Positions 38,628 through 48,459 of a stretch of 64,000 nt of DNA are shown here, piece by piece; within the stretch, counting starts at the first letter, position 1, and each line of letters starts with the position of its first letter. The position numbers and the translations under genes were made by a program. Below the pieces are notes generated by a model that saw only the letters and a program-made list of their open reading frames with translations, did no database searches and was not told the DNA's origin. Source of the stretch: an uncultured Sutterella sp. (GTDB lineage: Bacteria > Pseudomonadota > Gammaproteobacteria > Burkholderiales > Burkholderiaceae_F); assembly GCA_905206365.1 (NCBI GenBank), contig CAJLHF010000001.1, positions 173,602 through 237,601 of the forward strand, read 5' to 3'.

Positions 38628-39845
38628 TTAGTTTCTCCTACAAATAATGCGAATGTCGCCGCCCAGGGGAGCGGTCTCGCGCACGCGCCAACGCGGTGCC
38701 GCTCCGGGACTGGCGGGCGGCGCAAGACGCAGAGGCGAGAGCCCCGCACCGAAAACACAGGGCGCCACGTACCAAAGCAGTTCGTCGACGAGGCCGGCCG
38801 AAAGAAGCGCGCCCGAAAGCCCCGCTCCCGCTTCGACGTGAACCTCGTTCACCTCACGTTTGGCCAATTCTATAAGCAAACGCCCGAGGTCCACGTATCC
38901 CACGCGCTCGGCGTCGTCAAGAACGATCACCTCGGCGCCCGCGGCTTCGAGCGCCGAGCGACGCGCAAGGTGCGACGCGCCCTCGCTTGTCGTGACGATA
39001 AGAACGCGCCCGCCCGGCGACGTAAGAAGCTTCGCGTCGGTCGGCGTTTCGAGATGCCGATCGACAACCACACGCAAAGGCTGGCGCGGCACGGTTTCAC
39101 CCGGCAGGCGCACGTTCATTTGCGGGTCGTCCGCAAGGACCGTACCGATTCCCGTAAGCACCGCACCCGCCACGGCACGCCACGCGTGGCCGTCGGCACG
39201 AGCCGCTTCGCCCGTAATCCATTGCGAGCGCCCGTCGGAGAGCGCAATGAAACCGTCCAACGTAGTGGCGGCTTTGAGACGCACCCAGGGCGTGCCGCGC
39301 GTCATGCGGGTCATGAAGCCGAGGTTCGTCTCGTAGGCTTCGTCGGACAAGACGCCGAACGTGACCGCAATGCCCGCTTCTTCGAGCATGCGCAGACCGC
39401 GTCCGGCCACCTTGGGATTGGGATCGCCCGTCGCCACCACGACGCGGGCCGCACGATGCTCGATCAGCGCAAGCGCGCACGGGGGCGTGCGCCCGTAGTG
39501 CGAGCAGGGTTCGAGCGTTACGTAGACGGTCGCGCCTTCAACGGTTTCGCCGCGCGCTTCGACGTCGCGCATTGCCATGACTTCGGCATGGGGGCCTCCC
39601 GTTTGCTGCGTGAAACCCGCGCCGAGTAGCCGCCCGTCGCGCACGATGACGGCACCCACCGACGGATTGGGGGGCGAAATACGCTTGGCCTTTTGCGCCT
39701 CGGCAAGCGCCAGGCGCATCCAGCAGACGTCCTCTTCGGTGAATTCTTTCGAAAAAGCGTCGTAAGCCGACGCCTTTCCCGACGTCTCATGTTCGATGCG
39801 CTCGTCCGAGGCCGCCGCATCGCTCTTGCCGCACGTCGCACACAT
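38628..39845 (-). CDS. ribD: bifunctional riboflavin deaminase/reductase RibD
   Basis: RibD performs the second and third steps of riboflavin synthesis. The protein has 405 residues. The N-terminal deaminase has its zinc site in HAEVMAMRDV and LEPCSHYGRTPPC. The C-terminal reductase has SLDGxxx-like TTLDGFIALSDG, and VDRHLETPTDAKLL near its middle. The N-terminus is 35-40 residues longer than usual and begins MCATCGK, a Cys-x-x-Cys start of unknown meaning. A later start at MRLALAEAQ would give the ordinary form. It begins three bases after the nrdR stop. Confidence 0.94.
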   Translation of the reverse strand: MCATCGKSDAAASDERIEHETSGKASAYDAFSKEFTEEDVCWMRLALAEAQKAKRISPPNPSVGAVIVRDGRLLGAGFTQQTGGPHAEVMAMRDVEARGETVEGATVYVTLEPCSHYGRTPPCALALIEHRAARVVVATGDPNPKVAGRGLRMLEEAGIAVTFGVLSDEAYETNLGFMTRMTRGTPWVRLKAATTLDGFIALSDGRSQWITGEAARADGHAWRAVAGAVLTGIGTVLADDPQMNVRLPGETVPRQPLRVVVDRHLETPTDAKLLTSPGGRVLIVTTSEGASHLARRSALEAAGAEVIVLDDAERVGYVDLGRLLIELAKREVNEVHVEAGAGLSGALLSAGLVDELLWYVAPCVFGAGLSPLRLAPPASPGAAPRWRVRETAPLGGDIRIICRRN

Positions 39846-39848
39846 TGC

Positions 39849-40421
39849 TTACTTCACCCCGCGCGTAAGTCCGGTCGTACGGTCGGCTTTCGCAAGCGCC
39901 GCTTCGGCCGCTTCGTCAAGGAGCGTCTCCGCGACTTCTCCGACCTTTTCGGCTTCTTCGGCCTGCTGACGTTCCGCCACCGCACGCTGAATCATTTCGA
40001 CGAAACTCTCGGGGTCGTTCACGTTGAAGTACACCGAGGCAAAGCGGATGTACGCGATGATGTCGAGACGTTTCAGGGCGTCGAGCACCAACTCCCCGAT
40101 GCGGCTTGCACGGATTTCCCGCTCGCCCGTAAGAACGAGCACGCGTTCGATCTGGTCGACCGCCTCTTCGATGCGCTCGGGTGAAACCGGACGCTTCCGG
40201 AGCGCAAGCGCCATCGAAGCGCAGAGCTTCTTTCGGTCGTACTCCATGCGGGCACCGCCCTTCTTGACGACGTACGGCATCGAAAAGGAAACGCGCTCGA
40301 ACGTCGTAAAGCGCTTGCCGCATTTAGGGCACTGACGCCGACGCCGAATCACGGCTCCGGCTTCCGGAGCACGGGAATCGATCACGTTCGTGCTCGAGTT
40401 GAGACAGAAGGGACAACGCAT
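39849..40421 (-). CDS. nrdR: ribonucleotide reductase regulator NrdR
   Basis: NrdR represses ribonucleotide reductase genes when dATP is high. The product has 190 residues. An N-terminal zinc ribbon has Cys-x-x-Cys pairs (MRCPFCLNSSTNVIDSR and QCPKCGKRFTTFE). An ATP-cone domain follows (YVVKKGGARMEYDRKKLCAS to IAYIRFASVYFNV). It precedes ribD, which is the usual order in proteobacteria. The C-terminal tail is longer than in E. coli (149) and Ala/Glu-rich. Confidence 0.97.
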   Translation of the reverse strand: MRCPFCLNSSTNVIDSRAPEAGAVIRRRRQCPKCGKRFTTFERVSFSMPYVVKKGGARMEYDRKKLCASMALALRKRPVSPERIEEAVDQIERVLVLTGEREIRASRIGELVLDALKRLDIIAYIRFASVYFNVNDPESFVEMIQRAVAERQQAEEAEKVGEVAETLLDEAAEAALAKADRTTGLTRGVK

Positions 40422-40558
40422 GGAAGGCTCCTGAGGTTGAGGGGGCGGAGAAAGTTTAGCGCATCGTCCTCGGGAAATACCACGGGTGGTGCGCTAACGG
40501 GGTGAAAACCCCAAAAATAGGAGCGGGAGCACTTCGGGACCCGCCCCCGAACGCGCCC

Positions 40559-40593
40559 GAAGCGCGTGCAAAAGGGCTTTGCAAACGCGCTTC
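40559..40593 (-). other. strong hairpin at the 3' end of the glyA transcript
   Basis: The arms GAAGCGCGT-GCAAA and TTTGC-AA-ACGCGCTTC form a 14-base-pair stem with a two-base bulge around AGGGC. No T-run follows, so it may be an mRNA-stabilising or Rho-related structure. A second, weaker hairpin at about 40523-40544 is followed by TCCTATTTTT on the minus strand and may be the actual terminator. I see no gene in the 256-base gap to nrdR. Confidence 0.5.
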
Positions 40594-40677
40594 GGCGGGG
40601 ATTTTCGGCCTCGTTCGGACGCTTGCGGTCGCATCCGCCCCTCAGGCGCCCTTACGGGGCTTATGGGAAGAGCCGCC

Positions 40678-41940
40678 TCAGCCCGGCACTCCGTAGACGG
40701 GATGCGCGGCGGTGAGCTTCGCGACTTCCGCGCGAACGCGCTTGAGAACGGCCTCATCCTCTGGCGCTTCGAGCAGGTCGACGATCAGGTTGCCCGTTTT
40801 GCGCACCTCTTCCGGGCCGAAACCGCGCGTCGTCATGGCGGGCGTGCCGAGGCGAATCCCCGAAGTGACGAAGGGCTTTTCCGGGTCGTTCGGAATGGCA
40901 TTCTTGTTCACCGTGATATGCGCGGCGTGAAGAAGCGTTTCGGCAACTTTCCCGGTAATGCCGAGCGGACGCAGGTCGACGAGCATCACGTGGCTTTCCG
41001 TGCGACCCGAGACGATGCGAAGTCCCCGTGCAACGAGCGTTTCCGCAAGCACGCGGGCATTTTCGACAACGGCCTCCTGGTAGCGGCGGAATTCGGGCGT
41101 GAGCGCTTCCCCGAGCGCCACGGCCTTGGCGGCGATGACGTGCATGAGGGGACCGCCCTGCGTACCCGGGAAGACCGCGGAGTTGATTTTCTTTTCGAGT
41201 TCGGGGCGCATGAAGATGAGGCCGCCGCGCGGACCGCGTAGCGTCTTGTGCGTGGTCGTCGTCACGATGTCGGCGTAGCCGAAGGGCGAGGGATAAACGC
41301 CCGCCGCCACGAGCCCCGCGTAGTGCGCCATGTCCACCATGAGGAACGCCCCCACGGCGTGAGCGATCTCGGCAAAACGCTTGAAGTCGATCCGGAGCGA
41401 ATACGCGGATGCGCCCGCCACGATGAGCTTGGGCTTTTCCTCGTGCGCGAGGCGCTCGAGCGCGTCGTAGTCGATCGCTTCGTCGTCGCCGAGCCCGTAG
41501 GGAACGGCGCGGTAGTAGCGGCCCGAGAGGTTGAGGTGCATCCCGTGCGTGAGATGCCCGCCCTCGGCGAGCGACAGACCGAGAATCGTGTCGCCCGGCT
41601 CCAGAAGCCCGAAATAGACGGCGGAATTGGCCTGTGCGCCCGAGTGCGGTTGCACGTTCACGGCCATTTCGACGCCGGCCGGCTCGCAAAAGAGACGCTT
41701 CGCGCGTTCGATCGCGATTTTTTCGACTTCGTCGACGTATTCGCAACCGCCGTAGTAGCGCTTCCCGGGATAGCCCTCCGCGTACTTGTTCGTGAGCACG
41801 CTCCCCTGAGCGCGCATCACGGCGGGCGAAGCGTAGTTTTCGCTCGCGATGAGTTCGATGTGATCTTCCTGACGGCGTCGTTCCGCCTCGATCCACTGCC
41901 AGACTTCGGCGTCTTCGTTTTCAAGCGACGTCTTGAACAT
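40678..41940 (-). CDS. glyA: serine hydroxymethyltransferase GlyA
   Basis: GlyA is the PLP enzyme that interconverts serine and glycine with tetrahydrofolate, feeding one-carbon metabolism. The start chosen gives [20 protein letters not shown] and 420 residues; an earlier in-frame Met is less likely. Signatures include [53 protein letters not shown] and the PLP lysine in [22 protein letters not shown]-like sequence ([14 protein letters not shown]) is near the C-terminus. It precedes nrdR in the same direction. Confidence 0.98.
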   Translation of the reverse strand: MFKTSLENEDAEVWQWIEAERRRQEDHIELIASENYASPAVMRAQGSVLTNKYAEGYPGKRYYGGCEYVDEVEKIAIERAKRLFCEPAGVEMAVNVQPHSGAQANSAVYFGLLEPGDTILGLSLAEGGHLTHGMHLNLSGRYYRAVPYGLGDDEAIDYDALERLAHEEKPKLIVAGASAYSLRIDFKRFAEIAHAVGAFLMVDMAHYAGLVAAGVYPSPFGYADIVTTTTHKTLRGPRGGLIFMRPELEKKINSAVFPGTQGGPLMHVIAAKAVALGEALTPEFRRYQEAVVENARVLAETLVARGLRIVSGRTESHVMLVDLRPLGITGKVAETLLHAAHITVNKNAIPNDPEKPFVTSGIRLGTPAMTTRGFGPEEVRKTGNLIVDLLEAPEDEAVLKRVRAEVAKLTAAHPVYGVPG

Positions 41941-41989
41941 TGGAATCATCCTTTCCCGAGAGCCTCGGGGCAAATGTTGGAATGGAAAA

Positions 41990-42598
41990 TCAATGCGTTC
42001 CGGTACGTTCGGCCAGACGCGGGTTGAGCGAATAAAAGCCCTGAAGTTCCGAGCACGCGAGCACGTGCCCCTTCATCGCTTCGGCAACGTCGCTCCACGT
42101 GAAGACTTCGGGCAACTCGAGCGGAGCGTCGAGCGCCGCCACGATCCAGCGGTAGACGTGGTGACGCGAATCGATCCCAGGAGGACAGGGACCGTCGTAG
42201 CCCGTACCGACCGCACCCGGCTCGACGGGCTTGCCGCGGCTGTAGTCGTTGACGCCCGCAAGACCGAAACCCGGCGCAAGCTTCGAGCCGTTCGAAAGCG
42301 CCCCTTCGGCGATTTCCGTCACCTCGGCGGGCACGTTCGCCTGCACCCAATGCACGAAACGGCGACGAGGCTGCCAGGCGGGGAGCTCCCCGTCGACGAG
42401 GTCGCCGAAATCGGTCGGCACGTCGTCGTCGAGACAGGCGACGACGTACGCGCGCGTTCCCTCGGGAGCCTTCGACCAGGCGAGGTGCGGATTGAGGTTG
42501 TCCGACGGGACGGTTTCGCCCGATTCGCCAAGGCGTCCGTAAGCACAACGCTCGGGAATGCGCCCGCCTTGGGCGAGCGTCTTCGAATAGAGTTCCAT
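41990..42598 (-). CDS. YbhB/YbcL (PEBP) family protein
   Basis: The product has 202 residues and belongs to the phosphatidylethanolamine-binding protein family. The motifs [52 protein letters not shown] and VLACSELQG match the family, whose pocket binds phosphate-bearing ligands. No signal peptide is seen, so it is probably cytoplasmic. The role of bacterial members is not known. It precedes glyA by 49 bases and may be cotranscribed with it. Confidence 0.9.
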   Translation of the reverse strand: MELYSKTLAQGGRIPERCAYGRLGESGETVPSDNLNPHLAWSKAPEGTRAYVVACLDDDVPTDFGDLVDGELPAWQPRRRFVHWVQANVPAEVTEIAEGALSNGSKLAPGFGLAGVNDYSRGKPVEPGAVGTGYDGPCPPGIDSRHHVYRWIVAALDAPLELPEVFTWSDVAEAMKGHVLACSELQGFYSLNPRLAERTGTH

Positions 42599-42705
42599 GC
42601 AGGGCCTCCGTTGGTTGATTACGATCGTCCTTCAGTGTAACGGCTCCGGAGGCAAACTCGACTACGCCGATCGTCCTAGGTCGGGTACGTGCGGAAATGA
42701 CGAAA

Positions 42706-42741
42706 GCAAAACGCCCCGAGTCCTTGCGGATTCGGGGCGCA
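42706..42741 (-). terminator. dtd terminator
   Basis: The arms CGCCCCGA and TCGGGGCG enclose a twelve-base loop and are followed by TTTTG on the minus strand, 35 bases past the dtd stop. Confidence 0.85.
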
Positions 42742-42775
42742 TCGTTGCGGTGTGTGGAAGCCGGAATCGGGACGG

Positions 42776-43222
42776 TTACTCCGCCCGATACTCGAGCAGG
42801 AACGTGGCCGGGCCGTCGTTGAGGAGCGACACCCGCATGTGTTCGCCGAAAAGGCCCGTCTCGGTCTTCACTCCTTCGGCGCGCAACGCCTCGACGTACG
42901 CGTCGAAAAGGACCTTCGCTTCGTCGGGCGGAGCCGCGTTCGAGAAGCTCGGACGGTTGCCCGAGAGGCAGTCGGCCGCGAGCGTGAATTGGGAGACTGC
43001 AAGCACCGAGCCGCCCGTATCGAGGATCGAGCGGTTCATTCGGTCGTTTTCGTCGGAAAAGACGCGAAGCTTCGCGGTCTTGCGGGCCGCCTTGGCGACG
43101 AGCTCGGGCGTATCGCCCGGCTCCGCACAGACGAGCGCCAAAAAGCCCCCGTCCGTGCGTCCGACGATGCGCTCCCGCACCTCGACCGACGCGAAGGTTA
43201 CGCGTTGAAGTACGATCCGCAC
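42776..43222 (-). CDS. dtd: D-aminoacyl-tRNA deacylase
   Basis: Dtd hydrolyses D-amino acids wrongly attached to tRNA. The protein has 148 residues. The family core GGSVLAVSQFTLAADCLSGN followed by RPSFSNAAPPDEAK is intact, and the C-terminus has NDGPATFLLEY, the Gly-Pro motif that forms the active-site pocket. The gene is 7 bases downstream of tyrS, the usual pairing in betaproteobacteria; both relate to tRNA quality. Confidence 0.96.
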   Translation of the reverse strand: MRIVLQRVTFASVEVRERIVGRTDGGFLALVCAEPGDTPELVAKAARKTAKLRVFSDENDRMNRSILDTGGSVLAVSQFTLAADCLSGNRPSFSNAAPPDEAKVLFDAYVEALRAEGVKTETGLFGEHMRVSLLNDGPATFLLEYRAE

Positions 43223-43229
43223 GGCGCTT

Positions 43230-44486
43230 TTACTTCACCGTGACGCGCGCCCACTTGCGCTTGCCAACCTGGAGCACGAAGTTCGCGCCCGCGGCGATCT
43301 TGAGAGCGCGGTCGGTCACGACTTCGCCGTCAATACGCACGGCACGGCCATCGACGTTGCGAAACGCCTCGCTGTTCGACGGAGCGAAGTTGACCGCCTT
43401 GATGAGCGCCGCGATGCCGATTTCGCCCGCAGGCGCTTCGACCGTCACTTCGGGCATGTCGGTCGGCATCGCGCCCGCACGGAAGCGGTTCACGAATTCG
43501 GCTTCGGCCGCATCCGCTGCGCTCGCGTTGTGGAAACGAGCGACGATTTCCTTGGCGAGCATCACCTTCACGTCGCGGGGGTTGCGCCCTTCGGCGCATT
43601 CCTTCTTGAAGCGGGCGATCTCGTCGTTGCCGCGCAACGAGAGGAGATCGTACCAGTTCCACATCAGGTCGTCGGAAATCGACATGACCTTGCCGAACAT
43701 GTCGTTGGGCTCGTCCGTGATGCCGATGTAGTTGTGCTTGCTCTTACTCATCTTGACGACGCCGTCAAGACCCACGAGAAGAGGCATCGTCAACACGCAC
43801 TGCGGTTCCTGACCGTACTGGCGCTGGAGTTCGCGGCCGACGAGGAGGTTGAAGCGCTGGTCCGAGCCGCCGAGTTCGAGGTCGGCCTTGAGCGCCACCG
43901 AGTCGTACCCCTGCATGAGGGGGTAAAGCAGTTCGTGCATAGCAATGGGCGCCTGTTCGGCCCAACGCTTCGCGAAGTCGTCGCGTTCGAGAAGGCGCGC
44001 AAGCGTGTAGCGACTCGCAAGCTGGATGAGACCCACGGACCCGAGCGGGTTGCACCACTCGGAGTTGTAGCGCACTTCGGTGCGATCAAGATCGAGCACG
44101 AGCCCCGCCTGGTTGAGGTAGGTCTGCGCGTTCGTTTCGATCTGTTCGCGAGAAAGCGGCGGACGGGTCGCGTTGCGACCCGAAGGATCACCGATCGCGG
44201 CCGTGAAGTCGCCCACGAGAAAGATCACCGTGTGACCGAGATCCTGCAACTGACGCAGTTTGTTGAGCACCACCGTGTGACCGACGTGGATGTCGGGCGC
44301 CGTCGGGTCAAGCCCGAGTTTGCAGCGCAACGGCACGCCCGTCGCCTTCGAGCGGGCGAGCTTTTGTTCGAACTCTTCCTCGATCAGGAAGGTGTCGGTG
44401 CCGCGGCGAATGAGTGCCATCGCTTCGCGGATGTCGTCGGTCACCGGGTAGAGCGGAGCGGCCGACGGTTTCTTTTCCTCAGTCAT
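43230..44486 (-). CDS. tyrS: tyrosyl-tRNA synthetase
   Basis: TyrS charges tRNA-Tyr. The start chosen gives [20 protein letters not shown] and 418 residues with the ribosome site AAAGGAA. The open frame extends upstream without a family match. The class I HIGH-like motif HVGHT lies in [14 protein letters not shown], and KMSKSKHN is present. The C-terminal S4-like RNA-binding domain ends [14 protein letters not shown]. This is the TyrS type 2 (TyrZ-like) form common in betaproteobacteria. It is divergent from the M23 gene. Confidence 0.97.
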   Translation of the reverse strand: MTEEKKPSAAPLYPVTDDIREAMALIRRGTDTFLIEEEFEQKLARSKATGVPLRCKLGLDPTAPDIHVGHTVVLNKLRQLQDLGHTVIFLVGDFTAAIGDPSGRNATRPPLSREQIETNAQTYLNQAGLVLDLDRTEVRYNSEWCNPLGSVGLIQLASRYTLARLLERDDFAKRWAEQAPIAMHELLYPLMQGYDSVALKADLELGGSDQRFNLLVGRELQRQYGQEPQCVLTMPLLVGLDGVVKMSKSKHNYIGITDEPNDMFGKVMSISDDLMWNWYDLLSLRGNDEIARFKKECAEGRNPRDVKVMLAKEIVARFHNASAADAAEAEFVNRFRAGAMPTDMPEVTVEAPAGEIGIAALIKAVNFAPSNSEAFRNVDGRAVRIDGEVVTDRALKIAAGANFVLQVGKRKWARVTVK

Positions 44487-44684
44487 CGTCAATTCCTTTC
44501 GGTTGAATCGGCGCAGGGACTCCCTCCGAGAGCCGCCGCGCGGTTCGCTCGCCCGTCGGGCGGGCAAACGGCAACGCCCGAAGGCGCGGGTCCCGAAATT
44601 TTAGCCCAAACACGTCGCCCTCCCCTCGAAACCGCCGTTCGGATCTCCTCTACAATGCCCGATGTTTTCTCGCGCCGCTTCATC

Positions 44685-46211
44685 ATGACCTCCCCAACCC
44701 TTGTCGCCGCTTCGTTGCGCGGCCTCGGCCGCTCGTTTCTGCATTGGCAGCGGGGCTTTGCCGCGCGCCGCCGTTTCCCGCTCGTTCGAGCCCGAAACCG
44801 CCTGCTCGTGCTCGGCGGGCTGATCGCTTTTGCCGTCGGCGGCACGGTGTTCGCACTGCATGCGGGTCCCGAACTGCGCGGCGTGCCCGCTCCCGCACAT
44901 ACGGTGGTCGAACCCGTGGAGCTTGCGGGGTTGCGCGATTCGCTCCGGGCGCTTGCCGCAAACACCCCCGTTGAGACGCGCTTTGCCGTTCTCGAGACGG
45001 GCGACACGCTCGTCACGCTCTTTGCACGCCTGGGCCTTACCGACACGGAAGCACTCCGCTTCCTGCGCTCCTCGCCCAAGACCCGTCCCTTCGTGCACCC
45101 GCAACCCGGGCAGTTCGTGACGACCGGCGTCTTCGAAGACGGTCGTATCGCGTTTTTGCACCTCTACATGGAAGGACCCCACGCTGCCGACTCCCGCCGT
45201 GTCGAAATCCGTCGCGAGGGGACGATCTTCACGGCCTCGGTCGAGCCGTTCGCCTACTCGACGACCAACGAACTCATCTCCGGCACGGTCGGCCGCTCGA
45301 TGGCCGCCACAATCAAGATGCGCGGCATCCCCGAAGAGGTCGCCGACCAACTGCCCCTCGTCTGGGAGGGTGCGCACGACCCGATCGCCCGACTCCGCAA
45401 GGGTGACACGCTCCGACTCATCTACGAAAAGAAGTATGCCGACGGTCACTTCGTGCGCATCGGCCGACTGCTGGCCGTCGAAACCGTGCGCGGCTCCGAC
45501 GTCGATGAAGCGTTCCTCTACGAGGGAGCGCGGTCGGAGGGCTTCTATACGATCGACGGGCGCTCGGCCTCGCAAACCTTCCTGCGGATTCCGCTAGACG
45601 TGAAAGACGTGAGTTCGGAATTTTCGCCCCTGAGACGCCACCCGGTGACGGGCGTTTTGCGCGCCCACAACGGTACGGACCTGCGTGCCCCGACGGGCTC
45701 GCGCATTTTCGCTGCGGCCGACGGCGTCGTCGAGCGCGTTTCCTACGAAGCGCGCGGCTACGGTCACTACGTGAAAATCGATCACGGCCTCGGCCGTACG
45801 ACGCTCTACGCCCACATGTCGAAGGTCGCGCGAGGGTTACGCGCGGGCCAACGTGTCGAAAAGGGCCAGGTAATCGGCTACGTCGGCATGACGGGACTTG
45901 CCACGGGGCCGCACCTCCACTACGAGCTCATGATCGACGGCGTACAGATCAATCCGAAGACGGCCGATCTGCCCGATACGGAAAATCTCTCTCCCTACCA
46001 GACGGCGCAGTTGCGTGCCCTTGCGGCGCCGCTTCTCGATCGCTTCGAAGAAGCCGCCCGTGCCGAAGGAGCGCCGAGCCCCGCCGAACTCAAGCGCGCC
46101 GCCGCGCTCGCGCGTGCCGAAGAGCTGCGGCGCGAGGAAGAAGAGACGTTGCGCGAAGAACGCGAAGCGGCTGCGGCCGCCTCCAAGAAGTCCGAGGAGA
46201 AACCGAAGTGA
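44685..46211 (+). CDS. M23 metallopeptidase, MepM-like peptidoglycan endopeptidase
   Basis: The protein cuts peptidoglycan crosslinks and is anchored to the inner membrane. With the start at ATG 44685 it has 508 residues; ATG 44655 would add ten, but it overlaps a likely -10 (TACAAT 44651-44656). A membrane helix lies near residues 38-58 (LLVLGGLIAFAVGGTVFAL). An OapA/LysM-like region follows. The M23 domain has the zinc motif HNGTDLRAPTGS and HLHYELMIDG, the pair of His and Asp expected for the catalytic site. The C-terminus is a charged Ala/Glu/Arg helix of about 60 residues. It overlaps anmK by four bases. Confidence 0.88.
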   Translation: MTSPTLVAASLRGLGRSFLHWQRGFAARRRFPLVRARNRLLVLGGLIAFAVGGTVFALHAGPELRGVPAPAHTVVEPVELAGLRDSLRALAANTPVETRFAVLETGDTLVTLFARLGLTDTEALRFLRSSPKTRPFVHPQPGQFVTTGVFEDGRIAFLHLYMEGPHAADSRRVEIRREGTIFTASVEPFAYSTTNELISGTVGRSMAATIKMRGIPEEVADQLPLVWEGAHDPIARLRKGDTLRLIYEKKYADGHFVRIGRLLAVETVRGSDVDEAFLYEGARSEGFYTIDGRSASQTFLRIPLDVKDVSSEFSPLRRHPVTGVLRAHNGTDLRAPTGSRIFAAADGVVERVSYEARGYGHYVKIDHGLGRTTLYAHMSKVARGLRAGQRVEKGQVIGYVGMTGLATGPHLHYELMIDGVQINPKTADLPDTENLSPYQTAQLRALAAPLLDRFEEAARAEGAPSPAELKRAAALARAEELRREEEETLREEREAAAAASKKSEEKPK

Positions 46212-47314
46212 TCACGATCGGATTGATGTCGGGAACAAGTCTCGACGGGGTCGACGCCGTTGCGGTCGACTTCGAAGAGGACCGCATGCGGCTTCTCGGG
46301 CGCGCTCACGCGTCTTTTGCGTCCGAACTTCGCTCGGAACTTCTGGCGCTCGCGCTCGGATGCGAGCGCGAAATCGAACGCATGGGCGACGCATCCCGGG
46401 GCTTGGCCGAAGCGTATGCCCGGGCCGTGGAGCAACTTCTTGCGACTACGCACCTTGCACGCGAAGACGTCGCCGCCCTCGGCGCTCACGGTCAAACGAT
46501 CCGCCACCGGCCCGAACGGGGCTTTACGGTGCAGCTCAATTACCCGGCACTCCTTGCGGAACTCACGGGGATCGACGTCGTCGCCGACTTTCGCTCCCGG
46601 GACGTAGCGGCGGGGGGCGAAGGCGCTCCGCTCGTCCCCGCCTTTCACGCGGAACGGTTCCGTACGACCCGACCGCGCGCCGTACTCAATATCGGCGGCA
46701 TCGCCAACGCGACGCTTCTCCCCGCGCTCGGCGACGCGACGCCCGTTTCGGGATTCGACACGGGCCCGGGGAACATGTTGCTCGACGCGTGGATGTCGGA
46801 CGCCTTCGGACGGCTCTTCGACGAAGACGGCCGCACGGCCGCCGAAGGCCGCATCTCGGAGCGCCTCCTTGAGGCGTTTCTCGACGAACCCTATTTCCGG
46901 CTTCCGCCCCCGAAATCGACGGGACGCGAGTGCTTCGATTTCACGTGGCTCGAAGCCCGGCTGCACGGGGTCGATCCCCGCCGAACACTCGACCCCCGGG
47001 ACGTCGCCGCAACGCTCACGGAGCTCACCGCGATCAGCGCAGCGCGCGCGATTCTCAGCGCTCAGCCCGACACCGCGGAAGTGCTCATGTGCGGCGGCGG
47101 GGCGCTCAACCCCACCCTGAGAGCTCGCCTTGCGGCGCACTTGCCCGGCGTGCGCGTTACCGATACGGGCGAATACGGGCTCGCACCCATGGAGGTGGAA
47201 GGCGCCGCCTTCGCGTGGCTTGCGCGGATGTTCCTTTTGCGGCTTCCCGGGAACCTTCCCGCCGTCACCCGCGCCCGCGGGCCCCGCATTCTCGGCTGCT
47301 GGTACCCGGCTTGA
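46208..47314 (+). CDS. anmK: anhydro-N-acetylmuramic acid kinase AnmK
   Basis: AnmK opens and phosphorylates 1,6-anhydroMurNAc released by cell-wall turnover, so it can be recycled. The protein has 368 residues and begins at GTG 46208, overlapping the stop of the M23 gene (GTGA), so the pair is translationally coupled. GLMSGTSLDGVDAV near residue 5 is the ATP-binding signature. LGAHGQTIRH, VADFRSRDVAAGGEGAPLVP, FDTGPGNMLLD and MCGGGALNP follow. Coupling with a peptidoglycan-cutting enzyme fits wall recycling. Confidence 0.97.
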   Translation: MITIGLMSGTSLDGVDAVAVDFEEDRMRLLGRAHASFASELRSELLALALGCEREIERMGDASRGLAEAYARAVEQLLATTHLAREDVAALGAHGQTIRHRPERGFTVQLNYPALLAELTGIDVVADFRSRDVAAGGEGAPLVPAFHAERFRTTRPRAVLNIGGIANATLLPALGDATPVSGFDTGPGNMLLDAWMSDAFGRLFDEDGRTAAEGRISERLLEAFLDEPYFRLPPPKSTGRECFDFTWLEARLHGVDPRRTLDPRDVAATLTELTAISAARAILSAQPDTAEVLMCGGGALNPTLRARLAAHLPGVRVTDTGEYGLAPMEVEGAAFAWLARMFLLRLPGNLPAVTRARGPRILGCWYPA

Positions 47315-47330
47315 GCACGAAACAATGAAG

Positions 47331-47363
47331 AAAAGGCCGCGGACATCGAGTCCGCGGCCTTTT
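47331..47363. terminator. bidirectional terminator between anmK and erpA
   Basis: The perfect arms AAAAGGCCGCGGAC and GTCCGCGGCCTTTT enclose five bases. It can serve both converging genes. Confidence 0.93.
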
Positions 47364-47404
47364 CGCAGTATGTGGCTTTCGTTCCGTACTTTCGGGTTCG
47401 AAAC

Positions 47405-47788
47405 TCAAACTCCGAACGAGGAACCGCACCCGCACGTCGTTACGGCGTTCGGGTTGTCGATCACGAACTGTTCGCCCGAGAGGCTTTCCTTGTAGTCGAT
47501 CTTCGCGCCGACGAGATACTGGTAGCTCATCGAGTCGATGAGGAGCGTCACGCCGCCCTTTTCCATCACGGCATCGTCGGGGTTCTGCACCTCATCGAAC
47601 GTGAAGCCGTACTGAAAACCCGCACAACCGCCGCCCTGCACGAACACGCGCAGCTTCAGATTGGGGTTGCCTTCCTCGTCCATGAGGCTCTTCACCTTCG
47701 CGACGGCGGCGTCCGTGAAGTTGATGGGATCGGGAATGAGCTCCGGAACGTCTTCGGTCGGAGCGGTGGTGTTCATTTCTTCCGTCAT
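47405..47788 (-). CDS. erpA: iron-sulfur cluster insertion protein ErpA
   Basis: ErpA is an A-type carrier that delivers iron-sulfur clusters to target proteins. The start chosen gives [20 protein letters not shown] and 127 residues; a second Met at codon 5 is possible, and a longer in-frame extension is not supported. The three ligand cysteines are seen in [12 protein letters not shown] and TTCGCGSSF. It lies in the tyrS-anmK-erpA-rpsI-rplM neighbourhood common to betaproteobacteria. Confidence 0.95.
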   Translation of the reverse strand: MTEEMNTTAPTEDVPELIPDPINFTDAAVAKVKSLMDEEGNPNLKLRVFVQGGGCAGFQYGFTFDEVQNPDDAVMEKGGVTLLIDSMSYQYLVGAKIDYKESLSGEQFVIDNPNAVTTCGCGSSFGV

Positions 47789-47954
47789 GCTTGCGAATTC
47801 CTTCTGCGTGCGTGACCCGCACGGGGTCCCCAACGGGGTGATGCGACCTCGATCGATCGAAATCGAACCACCGAAAAAATCAGGATTCAATCGTACACGA
47901 AATCCCTCGGTTCGCGCGATAGTCCTCGAGGGGTTTCAACGGACGAAGCACAAC

Positions 47955-47993
47955 GAAAAAACGCCGCACCCCGGACTCGGGAGACGGCGTTTT
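47955..47993 (-). terminator. rpsI terminator
   Basis: The arms AACGCCG and CGGCGTT enclose a loop with an inner GC hairpin and are followed by TTTTTT on the minus strand. It ends the rplM-rpsI transcript. Confidence 0.85.
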
Positions 47994-48052
47994 CGAGGCT
48001 TGTCGCCGGATCGGACATGAAGCCGCCCGATCCGCGAGAGCACGAGGTCCGA

Positions 48053-48445
48053 TTAGCGCTTGCTGAACTGCTTGGCGCGGCGGGCCTTGCGGAGACCAAC
48101 CTTCTTACGTTCGACTTCGCGGGCGTCGCGCGTGACGAGGCCAGCGTTCGACAGAACGGACTTGAGGCCTTCGTCGTAGTCGATGAGGGCGCGCGTGATG
48201 CCGTGACGGATGGCGCCGGCCTGGCCGGATTCGCCGCCGCCGTGAACGTTCACGGTGATGTCGAACGTTTCGACGTTTTCCGTGAGTTCGAGCGGCTGCA
48301 TGACGACCATGCGGCCGGTTTCACGGTTGAAGTACTGTTCGAGCGAGCGACCGTTGATCACGATCTTGCCGGTACCGCGCTTAATGAAGACGCGAGCGAC
48401 CGAGCTCTTGCGACGGCCGGTGCCGTAGTTGTAGTTGCCGATCAT
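48053..48445 (-). CDS. rpsI: 30S ribosomal protein S9
   Basis: S9 binds 16S rRNA in the 30S head, and its basic tail reaches the P site. The protein has 130 residues. It starts [20 protein letters not shown] and ends in [16 protein letters not shown], the conserved tail. [20 protein letters not shown] is intact. It is cotranscribed with rplM, 14 bases away. Confidence 0.98.
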   Translation of the reverse strand: MIGNYNYGTGRRKSSVARVFIKRGTGKIVINGRSLEQYFNRETGRMVVMQPLELTENVETFDITVNVHGGGESGQAGAIRHGITRALIDYDEGLKSVLSNAGLVTRDAREVERKKVGLRKARRAKQFSKR

Positions 48446-48459
48446 CTTTCAAGCCTTTA

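Noticed and set aside
43530..44684. Extension of the M23 peptidase over tyrS
   Set aside because: It is antisense to tyrS, and the domain order is complete from the later ATG.
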